From the NCBI GenBank assembly GCA_041573795.1, contig JBFFQB010000148.1, positions 1 through 5,315 of the forward strand: DNA of 5,315 bases, in the 5' to 3' direction. Below, one piece after another: positions 1 to 5,315 of the stretch (the first letter of the stretch is position 1; each line of letters opens with the position of its first letter). The notes under the pieces were generated by a model, which had not been told where the DNA came from, searched no databases, and saw nothing but the letters and a program-made list of their open reading frames with translations. This DNA is from E44-bin32 sp041573795 (lineage in GTDB: Bacteria; Chloroflexota; Anaerolineae; Anaerolineales; E44-bin32). A program made the translations under genes and the position numbers.

Positions 1-224
1 CCGTGGCTGCTGAGCTGGCGTTCAATAGCGATGAGAGTGGATGTCTTCCCACTGCCTTTATGACCCAGAATCTGTGTCAGAGGGGGTAGTTGATGCAAGA
101 TTTCCAGCAATGGCTCTGGAAGTCTCGCCACGTCGTACCACTCTTCTCGCGTGAGAGCGCGGAAGGGGTTGCACCGGTATCCAAGGTTCCATAAGGGGAA
201 GTAATCGCCTTGAAGCTCAGCCAT
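1..224 (-). CDS. P-loop ATP-binding protein, N-terminal 74 residues (cut by window edge)
   Basis: The reading frame runs off the left edge, so only the N-terminus is visible. It contains a clear Walker A P-loop, GHKGSGKTS at residues 54-62, which should bind ATP or GTP. Before it lies a short segment with the motif YRCNPFRALTREEW (residues 16-29) and a helix-like stretch, LPEPLLEIL. An NPF segment ahead of a P-loop recalls ExeA/AAA_22-type ATPases, but the resemblance is loose and Walker B and sensor motifs lie outside the window. The ATG at 224 is chosen because AAGGTGA (229-235) sits 4 nt upstream, a strong Shine-Dalgarno match. The gene follows the staygreen gene by 24 nt on the same strand, so co-transcription is likely. 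I do not recognise the family and assign no function beyond nucleotide binding. Confidence 0.8.
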   Translation of the reverse strand, partial: MAELQGDYFPLWNLGYRCNPFRALTREEWYDVARLPEPLLEILHQLPPLTQILGHKGSGKTSTLIAIERQLSSH

Positions 225-228
225 CCAC

Positions 229-235
229 TCACCTT
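229..235 (-). promoter_or_regulatory. Shine-Dalgarno AAGGTGA of the P-loop ATPase gene
   Basis: AAGGTGA ends 4 nt before the ATG at 224 and matches the 16S rRNA tail well. It fixes the start of the ATPase gene and shows independent translation initiation in the 24-nt gap after the staygreen stop. Confidence 0.6.
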
Positions 236-248
236 GAATTGAGACTGT

Positions 249-716
249 CTATGGGAGCTTGTAATCCCTAAAAATGCCCCAATCTTCAACCTGATCCAGA
301 TGTTTTTGTCGAGCGTGAAAGTGAACCAGGATACTGGCCTCGTCAAGCATCGGGCTGGCGGCAACGATGGCCTGATCTCCAAAACGAAAGGCCTCCAGCA
401 CCTGGCGCATGTGGTGGCGGAAGATACTGAGCCTCCATGCGGCAGTGCCCACCACAAGGCCCCCGCTGACGTGGCAATGCACATGCAGACAAGGTCCGCT
501 GTCATCCTGCTGCCAATTGGCCAAAACTTCATCTCGCATCAGGCGGGTATACCATCCTGAGATTTGCGTAAGATCATAATCGTGCCCGATTGTGAGAAAG
601 AGATCTCCGGTCCGATCCGAGTGGGTGAGCGTATAGCAGCGCGGGGATAGGGGACCCTCAGGATCTGTGCCCGACATGAAGCGCGTGTTTAATTGTGCGG
701 GATTAAGCGAGGCCAT
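249..716 (-). CDS. Staygreen (SGR) family protein, putative Mg-dechelatase
   Basis: A 155-aa soluble protein that matches the core of plant SGR/NYE1. In plants this enzyme removes Mg from chlorophyll a to give pheophytin a; bacterial homologs have also been shown to dechelate Mg from chlorophyll-type pigments. Recognisable blocks are PRCYTLTHSD (25-34), GDLFLTIG (37-44), GWYTRLMRDEVLANW (54-68), LHVHCHVSGG (77-86), VLEAFRFGD (106-114) and VEDWG (143-147). His32, Asp34 and Asp62 fall where catalytic residues were proposed for a bacterial SGR, as I recall. It lacks the transit peptide and Cys-rich C-terminal tail of plant SGRs, as expected for a bacterium. The ATG at 716 is the only usable start after an in-frame TAG, and LNPAQL just behind it looks family-typical. 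The Shine-Dalgarno sequence is weak, so translation may depend on the upstream MFS gene, whose stop is 38 nt away. The physiological substrate is not visible from sequence. Confidence 0.93.
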   Translation of the reverse strand: MASLNPAQLNTRFMSGTDPEGPLSPRCYTLTHSDRTGDLFLTIGHDYDLTQISGWYTRLMRDEVLANWQQDDSGPCLHVHCHVSGGLVVGTAAWRLSIFRHHMRQVLEAFRFGDQAIVAASPMLDEASILVHFHARQKHLDQVEDWGIFRDYKLP

Positions 717-754
717 TCTTGGACCAACTTTCGCTTGCTATTCGCCCTACGATG

Positions 755-1981
755 CTAGCTCGTGGTAGGGAAAACGTCGGCACGACGATAAATTCGTCGC
801 CATACATAGCTGGTCAACCAACCCGTGATGATTGCCCCCATGATACCAGGCGCCCAGGCGCCGAGGATGTCGAGGAGCACCCCGCCCAAAGTGGGGGACA
901 GCACCCTTGTACCGCTTTCCAGCGCAGCGGACAAACCCAAGATACCCCCAACCTCTTCTACGCTCACAGCCTTGGTGAGGGCGCTGTTTACGACGGTGTT
1001 GAGAACCCCGCCAGAGAATGCGATGGGAATCAACACGATCAGTAACACGATGACCGAAGGCGTCAATGCCCAGGCGACCAGCCCGACTGTCATAATAGCA
1101 GTTGAGACGAGGATCAGCTGCCGCTCCTTGTAGCGAGCGCTTAGTCTGCCGATGATCACTCCCTGGACGAGAGCCACTAGGACCCCCACATAGGTGAGGA
1201 TGAAAGCAGTTTGATTGACCTGAAGTCCTAGCCGTTTAAGTGCGTAGAGAGGAAAGACGGTCTGAAAAATGGCGAATGCCAGGCTGAAGAAAAACCGCGT
1301 GGACAATAGGGGTCCCACCTGGGGGCGTTGAAAGGCCTCTCGCAAGTTGCGCAAGCTGAAGGCGGTCCGGGCATTTTTTTTAATATCTGCCCGGCGCTGC
1401 TCGGTTAAGGATTCAGGCAGAAATATGAAAACCGCAACAAGGTTGATCGTTGCAATCGCCGCAGCGGTCAATGCGGGTAGGGCGTAGGTCCAATTGAGGG
1501 AGCCGGTGTGGATGTTGGTACCAATCGTGCTGAGTACTCCGCCAAGGGCGGGTCCGATAATGAACCCTAATCCAAAAGCGGCGCCGATCAAACCCAATCC
1601 ACGGGCTCGGTTCTTCTCGTCCGTTATATCGGTGATATATGCCTGGGCGACCGATATATTGCCCCCGGTTAACCCATCAAGACCCCGGCTTAAAAATAGC
1701 AACCACAGCTGATTGGCAAAACCTAAAAGGATAAAGCCGACGGCGGTCCCGATGATGCTGATGAGCAGTACCGGTCTGCGTCCCACGCGATCGGAGATAC
1801 GACCCAGGATTGGCGCTCCGATAAGCTGGGCGGCTGCATAAGATGCCACCAGCAGGCCTACAATCGTGTCGCTGGCCCCAAAATCTTTGGCATAAAAGGG
1901 TACCAGCGGAAGGATCAAGCTGAACCCGAGTAGATCTACAAATACGATAGCGAAGATCGTGCTTAAGCGCGCGCGTGACAT
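755..1981 (-). CDS. TetA-like major facilitator superfamily (DHA1) transporter
   Basis: A 408-aa inner-membrane carrier with about 12 hydrophobic segments, predicted to act as a proton-coupled drug or metabolite exporter. TM1 carries the TetA-like signature FVDLLGFSLILPLVPFY, with Asp16 inside the membrane. Motif A, GRISDRVGRRP (60-70), lies in the TM2-TM3 loop, the motif B-like Arg99 begins RGLDGLTGG, and motif C, GAAFGLGFIIGPALGG (133-148), marks antiporters. A charged central loop at about 190-220 separates the two six-helix halves. The ATG at 1981 is preferred over an adjacent in-frame TTG at 1984; AGGGA lies 7 nt before the ATG. It starts 21 nt after the SDR stop, implying one transcript. 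The substrate cannot be read from sequence. TetA-like motifs do not by themselves mean tetracycline resistance, and the neighbours suggest a metabolite or pigment-related compound. A run of eight A residues occurs in the central loop (see findings). Confidence 0.92.
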   Translation of the reverse strand: MSRARLSTIFAIVFVDLLGFSLILPLVPFYAKDFGASDTIVGLLVASYAAAQLIGAPILGRISDRVGRRPVLLISIIGTAVGFILLGFANQLWLLFLSRGLDGLTGGNISVAQAYITDITDEKNRARGLGLIGAAFGLGFIIGPALGGVLSTIGTNIHTGSLNWTYALPALTAAAIATINLVAVFIFLPESLTEQRRADIKKNARTAFSLRNLREAFQRPQVGPLLSTRFFFSLAFAIFQTVFPLYALKRLGLQVNQTAFILTYVGVLVALVQGVIIGRLSARYKERQLILVSTAIMTVGLVAWALTPSVIVLLIVLIPIAFSGGVLNTVVNSALTKAVSVEEVGGILGLSAALESGTRVLSPTLGGVLLDILGAWAPGIMGAIITGWLTSYVWRRIYRRADVFPTTS

Positions 1982-2002
1982 CAACAGTTCCCTGGAGCGA
2001 AT

Positions 2003-3517
2003 CTAACCGATGGCAGAGGGATGATCCGTACTTGGTATGTTCATAGCTGCCGTCTCGCAAGCCAGATTACCCACAGCTTTGATCAAACCCGAAAAAATGC
2101 GAGCATGGAAGGGATATAGGAGGTACCAGTAAAGCAACCCGAACAGTCCCTTAGGTGCAAAGAACGCTGTTTGTGTCAGACGGGTTCCCCCCGACTCGAG
2201 AGCCTGAGCATCAAATTGGAGCCAGGCTTCCCCCGGTACTTTCATCTCTGCCCGCAACAGCATCTTGCGATCCGGTTCGAGCTGTTCAACTCTCCAAAAA
2301 TCAAGCGCGTCTCCAACCCGCAAGCCTTGAGGATTGCGCCGTCCGCGCCGCAGCCCAACACCCCCGGCCAGGCGGTCGACAAGGCCTCGGATCCGCCAGG
2401 CCCAATTTCCATAGAGCCAACCGCGCTGGCCACCAAGACTGGTGAAGGCGCGGTACGCTTCTTTGGGGCTAACATCGATTTTCGATGTGCGTGTCTCGAT
2501 GATCATGCCGTCATGAGAGGCAAGATGGACAGGGGCGTTCCCGCGCAAGCTGGTTGCCAGGGCATCACTCCAGGTGCTCTCAACATCGCTTACCTCAAGG
2601 TTCGATAATGCTATTTGCACCGCTTGTTCATAGGGGATGAGCTGGACAGAGGGGAAAATCTCTGTGGCCTGGTCATCGCGAACGACGACCTCATTGCGCA
2701 AACCTTCAATCAAAGGACGTGCCAGGGCAGCGGGGATCGGTGTTACCCAATGGACCCAATAGGACGATAGACGAGGTGTCAAAACGGGAACAGGGACGAT
2801 CAGGCGTTTCAAGCCTCTAACAGAAGCGTACCCCCGCAACATATCCTCATAGGTAAGGACTTCAGGTCCGCCGATCTCGAGAATCATACTTTCATCCAGG
2901 GAGTGGTCGATCGCGGCAACGAGATAATCAAGAATGTTACCAATACTGATCGGCTGCGTGCGTGTGAAGACCCACCGAGGGCAGATCATAACGGGAACAC
3001 GCTCTGTCAGGTATCGTATCATCTCAAAGGACGCGCTGCCGGTTCCCACGATGACGCCCGCGCGAAATTCAAGCACCGGTACGCCAGATGATTGAAGTGC
3101 TGACCCCGTCTCTTGGCGTGATCTCAGGTGATGGGAGAGCTCAGCTTCTGGATTTCCCAAGCCGCCAAGGTAGATTATCTTGCTAACTCCTCCTGCTTTC
3201 GCGGCAGCAGCGAAACCCTGCGCGGCTTGCTGATCACGCTGGTGGAAGTCGCTTCCGGCCATCATGCTATGGATGAGGTAATACGCCACAGAGACTCCCT
3301 CCAGGGCCGGCGTAAGGGAGGCTTGATCTAGAACATCTCCTTGAAAAATCTCAACCTGGTCGACCCAACGTCGACCCTGGAGACGGGCAGGGTCTCGGGC
3401 CAGGACGCGAACGCGATAGCCTGCCTCGATTAACCTGGGCACAAGCCGTCCGCCAACATATCCTGTTGCTCCGGTTACCAGAATGGGTAGTGAATTTTGT
3501 TTCGTTTCTATTGACAT
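2003..3517 (-). CDS. Atypical SDR NAD(P)-binding protein fused to DUF2867
   Basis: A 504-aa two-domain cytoplasmic protein. Residues 10-310 form an atypical (extended, YbjT-like) short-chain dehydrogenase domain: glycine-rich loop GATGYVGG at 16-23, Arg41 after strand beta2 (LARDP) favouring NADP(H), and GDVLD at 60-64. The classical YxxxK catalytic pair is not evident; YLGGLGN (116-122) lies near the usual active-site strand, so catalysis may be unconventional or absent. Residues about 335-490 match DUF2867, an SRPBCC-like fold, with GWLYGNWAWRIRGLVDRL (366-383), GVGLRRGRR (386-394), LRVGDALDFWRVE (399-411) and TRLTQTAFFAPKGLFGLLYW (445-464). The substrate is unknown; from general knowledge such fusions are often found beside photolyase and carotenoid genes. 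The ATG at 3517 is the first start after an in-frame TAA. It heads a likely SDR-MFS-SGR-ATPase transcript, downstream of the only sizeable intergenic gap. Confidence 0.9.
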   Translation of the reverse strand: MSIETKQNSLPILVTGATGYVGGRLVPRLIEAGYRVRVLARDPARLQGRRWVDQVEIFQGDVLDQASLTPALEGVSVAYYLIHSMMAGSDFHQRDQQAAQGFAAAAKAGGVSKIIYLGGLGNPEAELSHHLRSRQETGSALQSSGVPVLEFRAGVIVGTGSASFEMIRYLTERVPVMICPRWVFTRTQPISIGNILDYLVAAIDHSLDESMILEIGGPEVLTYEDMLRGYASVRGLKRLIVPVPVLTPRLSSYWVHWVTPIPAALARPLIEGLRNEVVVRDDQATEIFPSVQLIPYEQAVQIALSNLEVSDVESTWSDALATSLRGNAPVHLASHDGMIIETRTSKIDVSPKEAYRAFTSLGGQRGWLYGNWAWRIRGLVDRLAGGVGLRRGRRNPQGLRVGDALDFWRVEQLEPDRKMLLRAEMKVPGEAWLQFDAQALESGGTRLTQTAFFAPKGLFGLLYWYLLYPFHARIFSGLIKAVGNLACETAAMNIPSTDHPSAIG

Positions 3518-3529
3518 GGCGTCATTTTA

Positions 3530-3534
3530 TCCTC
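3530..3534 (-). promoter_or_regulatory. Shine-Dalgarno GAGGA ahead of the SDR gene, shared with an out-of-frame ATG
   Basis: GAGGA lies 12 nt upstream of the SDR ATG (3517), which is longer than usual. It lies only 4 nt upstream of another ATG (3525) that opens a five-codon frame (MTPCQ, stop TAG at 3508-3510) overlapping the SDR start. The SDR start is kept because the protein reads at once into its Rossmann fold and an in-frame TAA precedes it. Confidence 0.4.
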
Positions 3535-3632
3535 AGGTTTGATCTTTGACCTTCTTCAATTGATTGCTTTCACTTTACCTTAAACCTCGCCAAGGCTCAT
3601 CTAGCCCTGCATGCCCCAACCAGCCTACCTAT

Positions 3633-3656
3633 CATTATGCGTCCTACGCAATAATG
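3633..3656. repeat. Imperfect inverted repeat (possible operator or hairpin)
   Basis: The left arm CATTATGCGT (3633-3642) pairs with the right arm ACGCAATAATG (3646-3656) across a CCT loop, giving ten base pairs with one bulged A at 3650. Neither side is followed by a T-run, so a Rho-independent terminator is unlikely. Placement in the main intergenic gap suits a dimeric regulator binding site or an mRNA hairpin that separates phr from the downstream genes. Confidence 0.5.
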
Positions 3657-3698
3657 CTATTTCCATTTCAACCCGTTGCTTTGCTACGCTTCGGTGTC

Positions 3699-5117
3699 TT
3701 AATCGGACTTTGCCCGTTTGAAAGCATCAAGCGTTCGTTGGCGGGCAAAAGCATGATCGATGACAGGACCGGGGTAGGTTTGGCCAATCTGAACGCCGAA
3801 TTCACCCTGTTGAGCCGGACTCATCTCCCAGGGGGTATGGATATATTTTGTGGGGATTTGAGCCAGTTCGGGGATCCAACGGCGAATATATTTCCCTTCA
3901 GGGTCGAACTTCTTGCTCTGCAGGATGGGGTTGAAGATGCGGAAATACGGGGCTGCATCGGTCCCGGTCCCTGCCGACCACTGCCAGCCGCCATTATTGG
4001 CAGCCGGGTCACCATCCAGTAAATGTTGCATGAACCACTGCTCTCCCCAGCGCCAGTCGATCAGCAAGTCCTTCACCAGGAAGGAGGCGACGATCATGCG
4101 GGCGCGGTTGTGCATCCAGCCGATATTCAGCAGTTGTCGCATGGCAGCATCAACGACCGGGTAGCCCGTTTTACCCTGGGTCCATGCCTCGAATTCTTCA
4201 CGATCGTTTTGCCAGGCGATCGCGCGCAGGTCTTCCCGAAAGCTGGCCTGGCGCACCTGTGGGAAGTTGGCCAGGATGCTGATGAAGAATTCGCGCCAGA
4301 TCAACTCATTGAGCCAGGTTTGCGCGCTAGAACGCTCTGGCTCGCTTTCGCTGCGTCCCTGGGCCTCCAGGGCAGCAACGATCGCCTGCCGTGGCGAAAG
4401 GAGGCCGAAGCGCAGGTACGGTGAGAGCGCAGAAGTCCCTTCAACATCCATACGATTTCGAAGTTCGCTGTACTTGAAGATCGGCGCGGCTTTCTCATCA
4501 GCGAAGGCTGATAATCGATTTTGCGCCTCCTGCTCTCCAGGGGGGAACGGGATGTGGTCTGGCTGGGATGGATTCGTCGGGATAGGATCTGACTCGATTC
4601 CATCGGGAAGGATAATCTTTTCTGGCGCCGGTAAGACATCTTGAGCCGTGGGGGTTGAGAGGCGCTTCCACGCTTTACTGTAGGGGGTAAAGACAGTATA
4701 AGCAGACCCATCCGGCTTCCGCACCGCGGCTGGAGGATGAACAGTCAACCCACCCGTTAATCTTAAGGGCAGCTTGTCAGCAAGCATATGGTCGCGGGCG
4801 TTGGCATAGGGTGACACGTCTTCCTGGGCAAAAATTCCACTGGCTTGTGTTTCGGAGACTAATGCCTTAAGAACTTGAAGGGGATGCCCCCGGCGTACGA
4901 TCAATCCTCCGCCCCTCTGTTGCAGCGCCTGGTTGAGCATCCCGAGATTGGCGTAAAGAAATGCCCGTCTTTTCTCCCCTACGTGGTTGGAGGTTTCGAA
5001 GAAGGGGTCGAGCACGAATAAAGGGATGATGGCATCAGCGCCTTCAATCGCCGCGTGCAATGCGGGATTATCCTGAAGCCTTAAATCTCGACGGATCCAC
5101 CAGATATTGATCTTCAT
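3699..5117 (-). CDS. phr: Deoxyribodipyrimidine photolyase (class I CPD photolyase)
   Basis: A 472-aa flavoprotein that uses blue or near-UV light to split cyclobutane pyrimidine dimers. The N-terminal antenna domain starts WWIRRDLRLQDNPAL (6-20) and includes EDVSPYANARD (99-109). The C-terminal FAD domain holds LSPYLRFGLLSPRQ (231-244), WLNELIWREFF (268-278), YPVVDAAMRQL (319-329), GWMHNRARM (333-341) and NNGGWQWSAGTGTDAAPYF (374-392). Aligned by eye to E. coli PhrB, the electron-transfer tryptophans (W306, W359, W382) correspond to W302, W355 and W378. The lesion-contact residues E274, W277, N341, M345 and W384 correspond to E271, W274, N337, M341 and W380. N378 beside flavin is N374. All are kept, so it should be an active CPD photolyase rather than a cryptochrome. 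Length is normal. The antenna pigment (MTHF or 8-HDF) cannot be decided. It begins 12 nt after the desaturase-like gene, with a GGGTGG ribosome-binding site. Confidence 0.96.
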   Translation of the reverse strand: MKINIWWIRRDLRLQDNPALHAAIEGADAIIPLFVLDPFFETSNHVGEKRRAFLYANLGMLNQALQQRGGGLIVRRGHPLQVLKALVSETQASGIFAQEDVSPYANARDHMLADKLPLRLTGGLTVHPPAAVRKPDGSAYTVFTPYSKAWKRLSTPTAQDVLPAPEKIILPDGIESDPIPTNPSQPDHIPFPPGEQEAQNRLSAFADEKAAPIFKYSELRNRMDVEGTSALSPYLRFGLLSPRQAIVAALEAQGRSESEPERSSAQTWLNELIWREFFISILANFPQVRQASFREDLRAIAWQNDREEFEAWTQGKTGYPVVDAAMRQLLNIGWMHNRARMIVASFLVKDLLIDWRWGEQWFMQHLLDGDPAANNGGWQWSAGTGTDAAPYFRIFNPILQSKKFDPEGKYIRRWIPELAQIPTKYIHTPWEMSPAQQGEFGVQIGQTYPGPVIDHAFARQRTLDAFKRAKSD

Positions 5118-5129
5118 CAGTCCACCCTT

Positions 5130-5315
5130 TTATCCGCTTTTGGCATCGCCGCCTGCATGTGCCAGCACACTCCTGGCCACACGCAGCCCGCCAAGTGCGA
5201 CGGCCGCTGTTGATTGTCCCGGAAAGATACTATCGCCAACCATCCAAATCTTCTGGGCGAGCCGTGGGGCAAAGCCCTGGAAGAGATTGGTTTGAGGGAA
5301 CCCGCCCACCCATCC
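5130..5315 (-). CDS. Phytoene desaturase/CrtI-like FAD-dependent oxidoreductase, C-terminal 61 residues (cut by window edge)
   Basis: The frame enters from the right edge and ends at TAA (5130-5132). The visible tail begins GWVGGFPQTNLFQGFAPRL (1-19), followed by IWMVGDSIFPGQSTAAVALG (23-42) and GLRVARSVLAHAG. The GDS-FPGQST-A-ALGG-RVA block is the C-terminal FAD-binding motif of carotenoid desaturases, isomerases and related amine-oxidase-fold proteins. The enzyme therefore most likely introduces double bonds into, or otherwise oxidises, a carotenoid precursor at the membrane. The exact type (CrtI, CrtD, CrtO or CRTISO-like) cannot be settled from 61 residues, and the N-terminal dinucleotide motif is outside the window. 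The stop lies 12 nt before the photolyase start, so the two genes are almost certainly co-transcribed, which fits a photoprotective unit. Confidence 0.85.
   Translation of the reverse strand, partial: GWVGGFPQTNLFQGFAPRLAQKIWMVGDSIFPGQSTAAVALGGLRVARSVLAHAGGDAKSG

Larger units (their letters stand above)
3518..3698 (-). promoter_or_regulatory. 181-nt intergenic region ahead of the SDR gene; candidate promoter/operator region
   Basis: This is the only gap above 40 nt in the window and separates photolyase from the SDR-MFS-SGR-ATPase run. It is more AT-rich near the SDR end and holds an imperfect inverted repeat (3633-3656). I found no convincing sigma70 -35/-10 pair at good spacing and no terminator with a U-tract after photolyase, so read-through from phr remains possible. 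A promoter here is inferred from gap size and the repeat, not from a recognised motif. I saw no small gene or RNA in it. Confidence 0.4.

Noticed and set aside
77..532. Minus-strand 151-codon frame overlapping both SGR and the ATPase start
   Set aside because: It is an alternative frame of two better genes; SGR motifs and the Walker A motif lie in other frames.
847..862. Tandem CAGGCGCC octamer
   Set aside because: Only two copies, inside the MFS coding sequence, encoding part of a normal transmembrane loop; likely chance.
719..1133. Two overlapping plus-strand open frames antisense to the MFS gene
   Set aside because: They are low-complexity antisense translations rich in Pro, Thr and Arg, with no recognisable domain; the minus-strand MFS frame explains the sequence fully.
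755..1981. Tetracycline resistance determinant
   Set aside because: TetA-like motifs are shared by many DHA1 exporters, and there is no tetR-type neighbour or other resistance context.
1982..1984. In-frame TTG start for the MFS gene one codon before the ATG
   Set aside because: The ATG at 1981 has better Shine-Dalgarno spacing (7 nt) and is the preferred codon; the difference is a single residue.
2155..2608. Two overlapping plus-strand open frames opposite the DUF2867 region
   Set aside because: Neither resembles a known protein, and the opposite strand encodes well-conserved DUF2867 motifs throughout.
3657..3698. Possible Rho-independent terminator after photolyase
   Set aside because: No stable GC-rich stem followed by a U-tract is present on the minus strand.
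3564..4022. Plus-strand 152-codon frame crossing the phr-SDR gap into photolyase
   Set aside because: Most of it is antisense to the conserved photolyase C-terminus; no Shine-Dalgarno or family resemblance supports it.

Overview
The window reads as one densely packed minus-strand gene block, so transcription runs from high to low coordinates. It holds four complete genes and two genes cut by the window edges. No RNA gene, mobile element or CRISPR array was seen. Base composition looks even and moderate in GC, with no obvious island boundary. The best clue to the host is a bacterial staygreen (SGR, Mg-dechelatase type) protein. From memory, such homologs are known mainly from Anaerolineae and other Chloroflexota, so a Chloroflexota bacterium is the most likely source. 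This is inference, not proof.

In order of transcription: (1) the last 61 residues of a phytoene desaturase/CrtI-like FAD oxidoreductase (5315-5130); (2) a class I CPD photolyase (5117-3699), 12 nt downstream; (3) a 181-nt spacer with an imperfect inverted repeat, the only gap large enough for a promoter or operator; (4) an atypical SDR fused to a C-terminal DUF2867 domain (3517-2003); (5) a TetA-like DHA1 major facilitator exporter (1981-755), 21 nt downstream; (6) a 155-aa staygreen protein (716-249), 38 nt downstream; (7) the start of a P-loop ATP-binding protein (224-1), 24 nt downstream.

Carotenoid desaturase, photolyase and SDR-DUF2867 are a familiar light and photo-oxidation defence set in bacteria. 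The unusual part is that the second half of the block puts a putative chlorophyll Mg-dechelatase, an efflux-type MFS carrier and an uncharacterised ATPase in the same run. The three residues I recall as proposed catalytic residues in a bacterial SGR (His32, Asp34, Asp62) are present at exactly those positions. A plausible but untested reading is that the locus couples photoprotection and DNA repair to processing or export of a photosensitising tetrapyrrole such as chlorophyll or another Mg-porphyrin.
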